A DNA stretch of 64,000 nucleotides. Origin: BTRG01 sp036986275 (GTDB lineage Bacteria; Pseudomonadota; Gammaproteobacteria; Acidiferrobacterales; SZUA-150). This document shows, piece after piece, positions 34,795 through 44,748 of the stretch. The stretch spans positions 37,826 through 101,825 of the forward strand of contig BTRG01000002.1 in assembly GCA_036986275.1 (NCBI GenBank), in the 5' to 3' direction. The notes under the pieces are model-generated. The model saw only the letters and a list, made by a program, of their open reading frames with translations. It was not told the DNA's origin and made no database searches. Within the stretch, counting starts at the first letter, position 1; each line of letters begins with the position of its first letter. The position numbers and the translations under genes were made by a program.

Positions 34795-36888
34795 TTGGCA
34801 AAAATTACTAAATCCTTTCAGTACGGGGAGCACACCGTCACCCTGGAAACCGGTGAGATTGCTCGCCAGGCCAGCGGCGCCGTCGTCGCCAGTATGGGCG
34901 ATACCATAGTATTGGCGACAGCTGTTGTCAGCAAACAATCACGCGGCGGGGATTTCTTTCCGCTGACCGTGGACTATCAGGAAAAGACTTATGCCGCCGG
35001 CCGCATCCCCGGCGGTTTTTTTCGTCGTGAGGGCCGCCCTGCCGAAAAAGAAATTCTGACGTCACGGCTGATTGACAGGCCTGTCCGACCCTTGTTTCCG
35101 GACGGGTATACCAACGAAGTTCAGGTAGTGATTACTGTGATGTCCGTCGATCCGGACATCAATCCCGATATTGTTTCCCTGATTGGCGCGTCCGCCGCGT
35201 TGATACTCTCCGGTGCACCATTCAACGGCCCCATCGGTGCTGCCCGCGTCGGTTACAAAGACGGTCAATACCTGTTGAATCCGGGCAAGGAAGCGCTTAA
35301 GGATTCCGATCTTGATTTAGTGGTCGCCGGCACCGAGAGGGCCGTGTTGATGGTGGAATCCGAAGCCAAGGTCTTGTCTGAAGACGTCATGCTGGGTTCG
35401 GTGATGTACGGCCATGAACAAATGCAGACCGCCATCAAGGCTATTCGCGAACTGGCCGCCGAGGTTGGTGTACAGACCGCTGACTGGCAGGCACCGGAGA
35501 AAGACACCACGCTGATGGACAGGCTGGCTGCCGTGGCCGAGGCCGATCTGGGTAAGGCCTATAGCATTGCCGACAAGATGGAGCGTCAGAATGCCGTCAG
35601 TGCCGTCAAAGACAAAGCGGTTTCCGAGTTGTGCACCGAAGACAGTTCTCACGAAGATATTGAAAACGTTAAAGACCTGTTCAAGAGCCTGGAAAAGAAA
35701 ATTGTGCGTGGCCGTATCCTGGTGGGTCAGCCACGTATAGACGGTCGTGATACCCGTAGTGTGCGTCCCATTGCAGTTCGTATCGGCGTGTTGCCGCGTA
35801 CCCATGGTTCGGCATTATTCACCCGCGGCGAGACCCAGGCCCTGGTAGTGACCACCCTGGGTACGAATCGTGATTCACAGATTATTGATGCCCTGGAAGG
35901 TGAGTATCGAGAGTCTTTCATGCTGCACTACAATTTCCCACCTTACAGTGTGGGTGAGTGCGGCCGTGTGGGCAGTCCCAAGCGACGTGAAATCGGTCAC
36001 GGTCGTCTGGCCAAGCGTGGCATACAGGCCGTAATGCCGGATATGGAGTCTTATCCCTATACTGTTCGCGTGGTGTCAGAAATTACCGAGTCGAATGGTT
36101 CCAGCTCCATGGCCAGTGTCTGTGGTTCCAGTCTGTCCATGATGGATGCCGGTGTCGGTCTTAAGGCTCCTGTTGCCGGTGTGGCCATGGGCCTGATTAA
36201 AGGCGACGACATGTTTGCCGTGCTGACGGATATCCTGGGTGATGAAGATCACCTCGGTGACATGGATTTCAAAGTGGCGGGTACCACTGAAGGTATTACC
36301 GCCCTGCAAATGGACATCAAGATCGAAGGTATTAATGAAGAGATCATGCATGCCGCCCTGGAGCAGGCCAAAGAAGGACGCCTGCATATTCTCAAGATCA
36401 TGAATGAGGCCATCTCCGAGCCACGTTCAGAGATGTCTGAATATGCGCCGAGTATCATTTCTTTCAAGATCAATCCTGACAAGATTCGTGATGTGATCGG
36501 CAAGGGTGGCTCCACCATACGCGCCCTGTGCGAAGAGACCGGCGCCACGATTGATATTCAGGATGATGGTACCGTGAATGTCGCCTCTGTTCAGGGCGCC
36601 CATGCGGAAGAAGCCCGTCGGCGTATTGAGCAATTGACGGCGGATGTTGAAGTCGGCATGGTCTATGAAGGTAAGGTCGCCAAGTTGATGGACTTTGGCG
36701 CTTTTGTCACCATCCTGCCGGGCCGTGATGGTCTGGTGCATATCTCCCAGATCTCACACGAACGTGTAGAGAATGTCAGTGATAAACTGAGCGAGGGTGA
36801 CAACATCAAGGTCAAGGTGCTGGAAGTGGATAAGCAGGGCCGTATACGTTTGAGTATGAAGGCACTGGAAGAAAAAGAAACTGCCTGA
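34795..36888 (+). CDS. pnp: Polyribonucleotide nucleotidyltransferase
   Basis: 3'-to-5' phosphorolytic exoribonuclease of RNA decay. The 697-residue protein has two RNase PH-like domains (first SRGGDFFPLTVDYQEKTYAAGRIPGGF; second with GTNRDSQIIDALEGEYRESFMLHYNFPPYSVGE), a KH domain (IRDVIGKGGSTIRAL) and a C-terminal S1 domain (YEGKVAKLMDFGAFVTILPGRDGLVHISQIS). The start is TTG at 34795 with a GAGGA site. Ends just before a strong terminator. Confidence 0.98.
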   Translation: MAKITKSFQYGEHTVTLETGEIARQASGAVVASMGDTIVLATAVVSKQSRGGDFFPLTVDYQEKTYAAGRIPGGFFRREGRPAEKEILTSRLIDRPVRPLFPDGYTNEVQVVITVMSVDPDINPDIVSLIGASAALILSGAPFNGPIGAARVGYKDGQYLLNPGKEALKDSDLDLVVAGTERAVLMVESEAKVLSEDVMLGSVMYGHEQMQTAIKAIRELAAEVGVQTADWQAPEKDTTLMDRLAAVAEADLGKAYSIADKMERQNAVSAVKDKAVSELCTEDSSHEDIENVKDLFKSLEKKIVRGRILVGQPRIDGRDTRSVRPIAVRIGVLPRTHGSALFTRGETQALVVTTLGTNRDSQIIDALEGEYRESFMLHYNFPPYSVGECGRVGSPKRREIGHGRLAKRGIQAVMPDMESYPYTVRVVSEITESNGSSSMASVCGSSLSMMDAGVGLKAPVAGVAMGLIKGDDMFAVLTDILGDEDHLGDMDFKVAGTTEGITALQMDIKIEGINEEIMHAALEQAKEGRLHILKIMNEAISEPRSEMSEYAPSIISFKINPDKIRDVIGKGGSTIRALCEETGATIDIQDDGTVNVASVQGAHAEEARRRIEQLTADVEVGMVYEGKVAKLMDFGAFVTILPGRDGLVHISQISHERVENVSDKLSEGDNIKVKVLEVDKQGRIRLSMKALEEKETA

Positions 36889-36913
36889 TCAGCTAATGAC
36901 TGGCAGTGATAGC

Positions 36914-36938
36914 AAAGGGGTCTTCAGGACCCCTTTTT
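36914..36938 (+). terminator. Rho-independent terminator after pnp
   Basis: AAAGGGGT, 7-nt loop, ACCCCTTTTT: a stem followed by a T-run, closing the rimP–pnp cluster. The next stretch up to the insertion sequence holds no gene. Confidence 0.85.
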
Positions 36939-37055
36939 ATTGCCCGTTATGCAGAAAATCAACAAGACGTTTAATTCGTTATCTCTCTAGTGTAATTAAG
37001 TAAAAGCTAATATATAGTAACTCGTTGATTGTATTGTTATTATTATAACAATTAG

Positions 37056-38788
37056 CCCGTATTTCTCACCAGTCAGTCTGGTAGCCACTAAATTCTGATC
37101 AATCTAACCTGTAGAGAATCAGTGCGAGGCGTTTGATGTGTTTTTGTTTTTTCAGGGAATGGGCCGCTGAGTTTCGGGCAAAATGTAGTCATTCATCGAT
37201 GACTTTCTGAGTAGGAACCATAAGGCTCCCCTGGCGGTGTTTAAAACCAGTGATTAAGTCCGACACCACTTAAGGGTAGCTAACAACGCAACGGGATTTT
37301 CAGTAGATTATTCAAAACCTGCTGAAACAGATCGGCATAGGGATAACTGTCTGAGAACGAGAGCCACACCTTACGAACAGTGACCCGTATCTGTGCACCG
37401 ATCTTGAACAGCTTTAACCGGATCGTGGTGGCTTGCGCCTTTTCCATTGCCGTGCCTTTGAGGCCCAGGCGACGCAAGGTCTGCATCAGTACATAGGCAA
37501 AGGATGAGAAGTATAAGCGTAACTGGTTGGATTGCATTTCATGGGTGGAGGTCCGGTCAGCGAACAGCCCCAACTGCTGTTCCTTGATCCGGTTTTCCAT
37601 CTCACCCCGGGCACAGTAGAGATCTTCATAAAGACGGCGGGCATCCATCTGTGATGAGGATAACGAGGACACGACAAAACGGGGATTTTCGCCCTTGCCC
37701 AGATGCTCGGCCTTGCCGACAACACGCCGCTCACAGCTCCAGCTCTTGAGAGTCCGATAGCGGAAGTCCTTAAACACCCGGGCCGCTTTTTCGCTTTCCT
37801 CATAAGCGGTTTTGGCTTGCGCCATTTCATCTTTAATGATCTTTTTCAAACGGTTGTTTTTGGCCAGACCTAATATATAGTCCACCTGGTTGTGCTCGCA
37901 CCAGTCCATCAGGTTATCACGGCAGAAACCACTATCTCCGCGCAGGATGATCCGGACATCCGGCCACTGCAATCGAAGTCGCGCAACAATACGGGAGACT
38001 TCATCGATCGTGCCGGCCGCACCATCCTGATTGGCGGTGCGCAGGCGGGCGCACAGCAGGTGTTCGCCTGCGAAGATATAGAGCGGCAAATAACAATAGT
38101 GCCGGTAGTAACCATGAAAGAAACGCCCTTCCTGGTGACCGTGCAGCGGATCATCGGTGGCATCCACATCCAGTATGATCTCGTCAGGCGGTGAGGGGTA
38201 AGACGCCAGAAAAAGATCGACAAGCAAAGCATCCATGGCCTCGGGGTTGGCGACGATCTTTTTGTAGCGGCTGCGGGCATCGGCATCGGTGGGGGTCAGT
38301 TCCAGACGGTTCAGTGTACTTTTACCGGCCAAGGCACGGCCCTTGTCCTGTTTACGCACCCTGTCTACACCGAGCAGGTCTTGCTTGTCACTCAACAGCG
38401 CCAGCAGGGGATCCTGTCGTAGTGCATCATGGTCGTTCAGATCTTCATAACCCAGGGCGAGCCCAAACACGCGTTGCTTTATCAGTGATCCCAGTGTGTG
38501 TTCGATTCGTTCCGGGTCGCGGTGATCAACAAAACAGTGGCTGAGACGTTCAAGAATATGGGTACGCTTTTCGGTCTCTCGCAACAGGACGCCGCCAGCG
38601 TCCGAGGTGATCTTTCCACCATCGAATTTACCGACAATATTTCTTCGTCCAAGACCGTGAAATTCAAGCTGGTTTACTTTACACTCTGTTTTCATAAGGC
38701 TGTTGTTCCTCTTGGCGTAACTTATTGTTTGCACAACTGTTATGTCATGAACAACGGCCTTTTTCAATTCATTGGTGAGAAATGCGGG
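37056..38788 (-). mobile_element. Insertion sequence, IS1380 family, complete
   Basis: A 1733-bp element. The ends are imperfect inverted repeats (37056–37070 and 38774–38788, 14 of 15 positions identical) and the flanks carry the same TTAG (37052–37055 and 38789–38792), a 4-bp target duplication. One transposase gene, read on the minus strand, fills the interior. Intact ends, intact gene and clean duplication point to a fairly recent insertion. It lies between the pnp terminator and the secreted-protein cluster. Confidence 0.9.
37280..38695 (-). CDS. IS1380-family transposase
   Basis: DDE-type transposase of 471 residues from the ATG at 38695, which has an AGGAAC-type ribosome site upstream; a longer frame from 38767 is less likely. 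The motifs LDVDATDDP and LRGDSGFCRD look like the first and second catalytic acidic regions and the HGHQEGRFFHGYYRHYCYLP segment is family-typical. No frameshift or stop is seen. Confidence 0.93.
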   Translation of the reverse strand: MKTECKVNQLEFHGLGRRNIVGKFDGGKITSDAGGVLLRETEKRTHILERLSHCFVDHRDPERIEHTLGSLIKQRVFGLALGYEDLNDHDALRQDPLLALLSDKQDLLGVDRVRKQDKGRALAGKSTLNRLELTPTDADARSRYKKIVANPEAMDALLVDLFLASYPSPPDEIILDVDATDDPLHGHQEGRFFHGYYRHYCYLPLYIFAGEHLLCARLRTANQDGAAGTIDEVSRIVARLRLQWPDVRIILRGDSGFCRDNLMDWCEHNQVDYILGLAKNNRLKKIIKDEMAQAKTAYEESEKAARVFKDFRYRTLKSWSCERRVVGKAEHLGKGENPRFVVSSLSSSQMDARRLYEDLYCARGEMENRIKEQQLGLFADRTSTHEMQSNQLRLYFSSFAYVLMQTLRRLGLKGTAMEKAQATTIRLKLFKIGAQIRVTVRKVWLSFSDSYPYADLFQQVLNNLLKIPLRC

Positions 38789-38887
38789 TTAGTACTTTAT
38801 TGACAGCAGCTTATTCAATTAGATAGTATCATCAACTATCATAATGATATTGCTAATATATTCAGACGATTTATATAACAAATACAG

Positions 38888-39895
38888 ATGAACATAGCTT
38901 TTGTGTATGCTCTAAGTAAAACAGCTATTCTACTAGCTTTAGGAATATTGCTGGCTGTATCTTCACCTAATATATACTCAAGCCATTTAACCTCAAACCC
39001 GCCTGGGTTAACATATATTACAAAAACTTATCCATCATGGTATAGCACGGAAAAAGTATTCACGCATTATCATTCTTGTAGAAACGGCGACACACTTAAG
39101 CCTATAAATTGCTTGGTCGACTTTGGCCTCGAAGGTGTTTGGCCACCAAGCGACGCCAAGAACTCCGGCTACCATGTTGGCCACCCCTCCTTTAGACCAC
39201 TCACCTTTACCAAAGATAGAAAAGAAGTACCCTTGCGCTCTGAACATGATTTAGATCCAGAAGAACTCCAGGTCCTTACATATACCATGGACGGCTCTGG
39301 AAGAACTAAATCAAAAATCGTTTGGCCAAAACCAAAAGCTGCGGGCATCTTGCTGAATGAGGCCTTCGTACAGAGCCCTGACGGTTTCCATTGCATAGGG
39401 GCTTGCCTAGACAAAAGGACTCACTGGCATCACTACATATACAATAGTGGTTATCCTGGTTTAAAACTATTACCTGATGGCGGCTTAGCTGCTGGTTATG
39501 TTAAGGGCAGAGATCCAAATAAGCCTACGAATATATACCACGCCAATGAGTACGCATTCTGGGGGAAGGAGTCGACGAACAATGCAATCTTCGTCATAGG
39601 GCAAATTTACTATGATCTTAGCGGACGCCTATTGAGTGTTAACGATATGAGCCTACCCAAGGGTGGGATATTTGATATCTATGGCAATTATGAGGCTGAC
39701 CACAAATCGCACTACACTGGGACTGATGCAGATATTAACAGGGACGGAATAGACTGCCAATATGACACTGACTTCTTTCATGCAGTCGACTGCATTCTAC
39801 CACCTGTCCCTGGAAGAGAAATTAATGGCAAACCAACTGCCATAGACTGCCATATCAATACTCCTCAAGAAGGTTTTAAACATATAGATTTTTGA
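38888..39895 (+). CDS. Exported protein, unknown function
   Basis: A 335-residue product with a signal-peptide-like N-terminus (about residues 1–27). The mature part has repeated Tyr/His/Trp-rich motifs and Cys residues that may form disulfides; the C-terminal stretch TGTDADINRDGIDC resembles a calcium-binding loop (EF-hand-like, DxNxDG). Base composition is more AT-rich than the flanking housekeeping genes. No recognised family. Starts 100 nt after the insertion sequence. Confidence 0.7.
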   Translation: MNIAFVYALSKTAILLALGILLAVSSPNIYSSHLTSNPPGLTYITKTYPSWYSTEKVFTHYHSCRNGDTLKPINCLVDFGLEGVWPPSDAKNSGYHVGHPSFRPLTFTKDRKEVPLRSEHDLDPEELQVLTYTMDGSGRTKSKIVWPKPKAAGILLNEAFVQSPDGFHCIGACLDKRTHWHHYIYNSGYPGLKLLPDGGLAAGYVKGRDPNKPTNIYHANEYAFWGKESTNNAIFVIGQIYYDLSGRLLSVNDMSLPKGGIFDIYGNYEADHKSHYTGTDADINRDGIDCQYDTDFFHAVDCILPPVPGREINGKPTAIDCHINTPQEGFKHIDF

Positions 39896-39911
39896 ATTAG
39901 TATTTTATGCA

Positions 39912-40517
39912 ATGAAAACGAATATTACTGTTAGAGTCGCAGCTATTATGCTAGGGATTGTAGTTCTACCGGCTTTCTCATCGGAATGGAAAAATGATCC
40001 CAGACAGGAGCAGTTTGCATTCAAGATATTCGAGCCAGGATTGTTGCATCACCCCATGAGCGGGGTTGTTGACAAGGATTTCCGTGCACTCTTTGGCGAA
40101 CCCAGCTCAATACAACATTTAACCGAACAAAGTAAATATATACCGGGTAAAATACTTTATAAGGAAATTTGGAAATACCCGGGGCTGAAAGCAACCTTCT
40201 ATGTTTCTCGTTATTATGGAAAGAGAAGCACAGGGTTAAATATATTAGAAATATCTGATAAGCGTTATTTGCTTAATGGAGGTCTGCGTATTGGTGACCC
40301 CGAAGAGAAGGTTACACGCGTTCTCGGGATTCCCCATATCCCAGCTCAACCAGGAGAAGATTCCTCCGTGTACTTGCCGGCTGAACCAGAAAAGAATTAT
40401 TTCGTGTACTTGGTCGAGTCACACATAAGGACTTCGGTTGATATCACAACTACTATTACAGTAGATCAGGACCGTCGTGTGACGCGAATTCTATGGGAGA
40501 TTATTAGTGGTGATTGA
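39912..40517 (+). CDS. Exported protein, unknown function
   Basis: A 201-residue product with a signal peptide (about residues 1–23, ending AFSS). Two segments, LFGEPSSIQH and VLGIPHIP, each after an acidic helix-like stretch, hint at two related halves, vaguely like BamE/SmpA-type folds, but this is only a resemblance. The stop region overlaps the start of the next gene (GTGATTGA), so the two are translationally coupled. Confidence 0.7.
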   Translation: MKTNITVRVAAIMLGIVVLPAFSSEWKNDPRQEQFAFKIFEPGLLHHPMSGVVDKDFRALFGEPSSIQHLTEQSKYIPGKILYKEIWKYPGLKATFYVSRYYGKRSTGLNILEISDKRYLLNGGLRIGDPEEKVTRVLGIPHIPAQPGEDSSVYLPAEPEKNYFVYLVESHIRTSVDITTTITVDQDRRVTRILWEIISGD

Positions 40518-42663
40518 TCACATTATATGCGTGTTAGCCCAAATAAGTCTCCGGGCTAAGGTGGGGTTTGTTGTCCTGGCTTTAAGCCCATTATCACCCA
40601 TGGCGCATGCTGTGGGATTGATGACAGTGCCTACGCTAAATAACGCTGACGTATCTGTTACTATGCATTACGACCCAGCCACTTATTGGAATCACTACAA
40701 TTACACGGTTAGCAACCCAGCCGAGAATACCGGGGAAGTCTGGTACATCAAGATTGATATTAGTTACCCGTTACCGAAGACAAGTAGCAAATATACGAGT
40801 GGTTTGACCATCCCGTTTGGAACCAAGACCCTCACTTTTGACGAACTCCTGGCTGTTATTGAGCCTTTTTATCTCCCCGCTGGCGGTCGTGTCGTACCCA
40901 TCGGGCAAGAAGTACCTGAGGGCTGGGCCGGTGGTTTCGGTAAGGACGGTTTCGCGGGGTTTGCCACGCGCACATCGATGCCCGGCATAATGCCCGGCAC
41001 CCAGCAGGATGGTTTTGCTATTATCAGTCTTGGTCCACCTACGATTCGAGAGGTTCGTGTAAAACCAAGATGGCAATTCATCGTCGATGGTCCTGAGGAA
41101 ACCACAGACGAAGAACGTCAACAGGCTGTTGCCATTAAGAAACATATCGAATTTACTACATTGAGTCTTGGCCCCACAGACGTCTCTACCGGTGTTCACG
41201 AGGTGTGGAATCGCTTGCGGACTGACATCATCCGTGCGCAAACATTGGGCTGGATCCCCGACACCGCATTCGCTGATGACATAATATCAAGGTTATCGGC
41301 ATCTCAAACAACGTTTCGGGAAGGTGATCCTACCGTAGCCAAACTCCAGCTCGAACCTATTCTTCCGCTTCTCGATAACGCGACACCTTCGCAGATTAGC
41401 CAGATCGGTGCGGACCTCATTCGATATAACGTAATGCATCTGTTACGCAATATCGGCGACACACCCATCCCGGTTGAATTGAAATACTCTCTAACGCCAT
41501 CCACCGCGAACAGGACAGTAGGCGAAACCCACACAGTTACATTTCGTGTTGTTAATGTGGCGCACAACGACGATCCAGTTTCACAAGTATGGGTTCAGAT
41601 CATGGTGGCATCCGGCCCCAATGCAAGTCCAATGCTTGGTGGGTTTGTCACAGACGTAAATGGTGAAGCTTTTTTCTCTTATCAAGGTAAAAAGGAGGGC
41701 AAAGACAGGATTGTTGTTTTCCAGCAATTGGGGATGAATGACCAAAAACCTAAACAACCAATACTGCTGGCGGGTTTGGGTGCTTTACCCGGTATTGCTG
41801 CATTAACCACCGCAGCAACGCCGACAGCCTTTTTTGGATCAATACTTGCGGAAGCAGAGGTCATTTGGTCTGGTGGGCCGGACCTGGTTGTTCCCTTTTT
41901 TGCGCCACCCAGAATACCCTCGTATTCAGGCACCCGCTTAAAGGTTGATGATGTAACGGAAAATATTGGTAATCTACCCTCATCAGAATCGGTTACCCGT
42001 TACTACCTCTCAACTACCGATCCCATCGATATACCTACCGCGACAGTAATTGGCGAACGCGTAGTACCCCCACTAGAACCAGGTGCAAGCTCATCCGGCC
42101 CACTGCTGGAATTTGATGCATTTCCAGAATTGGTAGGGAAGAAGGTTTATTTGGCTGCATGCGCTGATGCGCCTGCTGCAATTGCCGAACTGAGTGAGGA
42201 GAATAATTGTTCTTTCCACCAGCTTGAACATGCAGTTTCGACTGTCATGATAGTAGAGAAAATTGCCAATCTGCCTCCAGATTGCACATCGGCAGCTCCA
42301 AGTGCCACAACGCTATGGCCGCCAAATCACAAATTAAAAGATATTGCGATACAGGGTGTAATGGACGAAGATGGTGATGCCGTTACTCTGACAATTGATT
42401 CCATTACCCAGGACGAACCAGTTAATGGTCTCGGAGATGGCGATACCAGCCCTGATGGATTTGGAATAGGCGCGCCTATTGCCCAACTGCGTGCAGAACG
42501 ATCCGGCCTTGGCAACGGTAGGGTGTATCAAGTCTCTTTTACAGCAAATGATGGGAAAGGTGGTACGTGTAGCGGTGTAGTCGGTGTGGGTGTACCGCAT
42601 GATCAAGGACAAGGTTCAGAACCTGTCGATGACGGGCAGCTATATGATTCAATTATGCAGTAG
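40507..42663 (+). CDS. Large exported protein with Ig-like and CARDB-like domains
   Basis: A 718-residue secreted protein. A signal peptide (about residues 1–35) is followed by an unassigned N-terminal region, an Ig-like part near residues 320–420 (GETHTVTFRVVNVAHNDDPVSQVWV), a CARDB-like domain near 480–575 (VTENIGNLPSSESVTRYYLS and a later ELSEENNCS), and a C-terminal calcium-ligand-type module (TLWPPNHKL, DEDGDAVTLT, FTANDGKGG, VPHDQG) found in many secreted bacterial proteins. No enzymatic motif. Start GTG at 40507. Confidence 0.75.
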   Translation: MVIDHIICVLAQISLRAKVGFVVLALSPLSPMAHAVGLMTVPTLNNADVSVTMHYDPATYWNHYNYTVSNPAENTGEVWYIKIDISYPLPKTSSKYTSGLTIPFGTKTLTFDELLAVIEPFYLPAGGRVVPIGQEVPEGWAGGFGKDGFAGFATRTSMPGIMPGTQQDGFAIISLGPPTIREVRVKPRWQFIVDGPEETTDEERQQAVAIKKHIEFTTLSLGPTDVSTGVHEVWNRLRTDIIRAQTLGWIPDTAFADDIISRLSASQTTFREGDPTVAKLQLEPILPLLDNATPSQISQIGADLIRYNVMHLLRNIGDTPIPVELKYSLTPSTANRTVGETHTVTFRVVNVAHNDDPVSQVWVQIMVASGPNASPMLGGFVTDVNGEAFFSYQGKKEGKDRIVVFQQLGMNDQKPKQPILLAGLGALPGIAALTTAATPTAFFGSILAEAEVIWSGGPDLVVPFFAPPRIPSYSGTRLKVDDVTENIGNLPSSESVTRYYLSTTDPIDIPTATVIGERVVPPLEPGASSSGPLLEFDAFPELVGKKVYLAACADAPAAIAELSEENNCSFHQLEHAVSTVMIVEKIANLPPDCTSAAPSATTLWPPNHKLKDIAIQGVMDEDGDAVTLTIDSITQDEPVNGLGDGDTSPDGFGIGAPIAQLRAERSGLGNGRVYQVSFTANDGKGGTCSGVVGVGVPHDQGQGSEPVDDGQLYDSIMQ

Positions 42664-43041
42664 GTAAATTATTTGATACAGAGATTCATCCTTAGACAAA
42701 ATGCTCACATTCAAACCAGTATCTATATGGACGGGGTCAATAATTTCAACTACGGTGTTCGAAAGTCTGCGTTTTGCATAATCAAGGATAACATAAAAGG
42801 ACATCAATATCTGGTGCGACAGCAGCGCGTGTTCGGTAAAAAATATTTGATGTCAGAAAACTGTTAATTGTGCGAGAGGCAAAGTACTGGGTTAAAAACG
42901 ATGGGCAAGATCGTCATATTGGGATTTAGGCTTGATATACGCCATCGAAGGTGCCTTGCAAGACATTGCCTAGAATGTGTTACCAGATAGAATGAAACGG
43001 AAGTTACAGTTGCAGATGGCCGCAATAAAGAAAGGCGCGGT
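42664..43041. other. Intergenic stretch without recognised features
   Basis: Between the secreted-protein gene and the CPBP gene. A TTG-started frame (42673–42867) exists but has no good ribosome site and no family resemblance. No terminator, tRNA or repeat is seen. Confidence 0.5.
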
Positions 43042-43749
43042 TTAACGTCTCAAGGCCAGCAAATCCATGGTCAACGCCACACCGGCATGGACTACGACGC
43101 CACCAAAAATAGTGCGGGTGCGGCGCGCCAGTTCCCCCAGCACCAGGCCGGCAACGATGGCCCCGGTCGCTTCCAGTACCGGTTTGTGAAAATGAATCAT
43201 GCAGTAGGGAATAACCGCAATCCACACCGACAGTCTGCCCACATAACGCTCCAGGCCTATCGCCAGGAAGCCGCGAAAGAAGAATTCCAGTGCTACGAAT
43301 TGTGTTAGATATGCAAGCTCCCAAAGCAGAAAGAGCCGGATATCGGAAAACGATGCGTTGCGATAAAAGGGATAGATATTCTGAAAATCTGTTCTTGTAG
43401 ACGCATACAGAACAAAGGGAAGCACTATCAGGTAGAGTGCAATATATAAAACTATTTGCTTCTTCTTAATGCGAATTGTTATACCAAATTCGCTTAATTT
43501 TTGACGAAATAAAAGTATTACAATCAATGCAGGAATAATCAGATAGACGGTGATTGTGCTTAGCGCCCACCAGAGTTGTGAGTGCAGATTGATGTCACTT
43601 CCTCTGCTGTGATCAAAATGTTGCGTATAGAAGTCCGCACTGCCAAAGTACTCCAGGGTAACGACTGCCAGTGCCGTGTAGAGTAGCATTACTACCGGAA
43701 CCCATTGCTCGGGAAAACAGGATCTGAGTATTTGCCGTGGTTTATTCAT
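43042..43749 (-). CDS. CPBP-family membrane protein
   Basis: Predicted inner-membrane protein of 235 residues with about six membrane segments, of the CPBP (CaaX protease and bacteriocin-processing) family. The family motif normally reads EExxxR; here it is LEFFFRG, so the second glutamate and the arginine remain but the first is Leu. Later motifs PYCMIHFHKP and VVHAGVALTMD hold the conserved His residues. Peptidase activity is therefore uncertain. Confidence 0.8.
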   Translation of the reverse strand: MNKPRQILRSCFPEQWVPVVMLLYTALAVVTLEYFGSADFYTQHFDHSRGSDINLHSQLWWALSTITVYLIIPALIVILLFRQKLSEFGITIRIKKKQIVLYIALYLIVLPFVLYASTRTDFQNIYPFYRNASFSDIRLFLLWELAYLTQFVALEFFFRGFLAIGLERYVGRLSVWIAVIPYCMIHFHKPVLEATGAIVAGLVLGELARRTRTIFGGVVVHAGVALTMDLLALRR

Positions 43750-43767
43750 GGTGCATAATTTATCAAT

Positions 43768-44736
43768 TCATGAATTAGATAGACTGAGACGTTCATGAAA
43801 GAATTCCGGTATTCGTTCATCCAGCCAGTACTGCCATCCCAGCAGTCCTTTGCGTCCAATAAAGCCCACATGTCCGCCATGATTGTGTAACTCGTAGTCT
43901 ATATTCTCTGGCAGTTCCGCTCTTGCAGGTGCAACCTGTGGCGACATAAAGGGATCATCCCTGGCGTGACAAATGAGAGTAGGTGTTCTGATATTTTTTA
44001 GAAACTGTCGCGAGCTGCATTGAGTGTAATAGTCATCGGCCCCTTTAAAGCCGTGTAAAGGGGCAGTAATATGCTCGTCATAGTCGGCTATGGTTTGGAT
44101 TGTGGACAGAATGTCGGTATCAAGCGGTAAAGATACCTGTCCGGCCTTGGCGAGCAGGGATTTTTTAAGATTGTTCAACAGGTAGTGTTGATAGATACGT
44201 GCGGTACCCTTATTGAGGACTGCTGCTGCCTCATCAAGCAGAAAGGGTGCAGATACCGCACAGGCAGCTTCAACAGGCTTGTCATTATTGTCTTCTCCCA
44301 GCCATTTCAACAGGGCATTGCCACCGAGCGAAAAGCCCAAGGCAAACAAGGTGGTCGTGGGTTCCCGTTGTTTTAACAGCCGGGCCACAAAATCCATATC
44401 CCCGGTTTCACCGGAATGGTATGCACGTGGCAGGCGGTTGGGTTGCTGATGGCTGCCGCGAAAGTTTAACAGTGCGGTACGAAAGCCGGCGCGTTGCAGC
44501 GCCAGTGCCAGGCCCTTGGTGTAATGGGACTGGTTACTGCCTTCCAGTCCATGCAGCATTAGCACGATAGGGCCGTTAGTCGCGGCGGACCAGTCCAGGT
44601 TGAGAAAATCGCCGTCCGCCAGTTCCAGGGTTTCACGCCGCCAGTCGACCTTGAGCCGGCGGCGCAGTATCCAGGGCAACAGGGTTTGCGCATGGCGGTT
44701 GCGGCACCACCAGGGAGGTTTGAAGGCGAGACTCAA
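43768..44736 (-). CDS. Alpha/beta hydrolase, YheT family
   Basis: Cytosolic hydrolase of 322 residues with the YheT-type N-terminus (FKPPWWCRNRHAQTL), oxyanion region HGLEGSNQSHY, the nucleophile in GFSLGGNALLKW, and a late catalytic His in HNHGGHVGF. The start is TTG at 44736. Substrate unknown. It lies 12 nt after acs on the same strand, so the pair may be cotranscribed. Confidence 0.88.
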   Translation of the reverse strand: MSLAFKPPWWCRNRHAQTLLPWILRRRLKVDWRRETLELADGDFLNLDWSAATNGPIVLMLHGLEGSNQSHYTKGLALALQRAGFRTALLNFRGSHQQPNRLPRAYHSGETGDMDFVARLLKQREPTTTLFALGFSLGGNALLKWLGEDNNDKPVEAACAVSAPFLLDEAAAVLNKGTARIYQHYLLNNLKKSLLAKAGQVSLPLDTDILSTIQTIADYDEHITAPLHGFKGADDYYTQCSSRQFLKNIRTPTLICHARDDPFMSPQVAPARAELPENIDYELHNHGGHVGFIGRKGLLGWQYWLDERIPEFFHERLSLSNS

Positions 44737-44748
44737 ATGTCGTATCCG

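Noticed and set aside
42673..42867. TTG-started frame of 64 residues after the secreted-protein cluster
   Set aside because: No good ribosome site and no family signal; left as intergenic.
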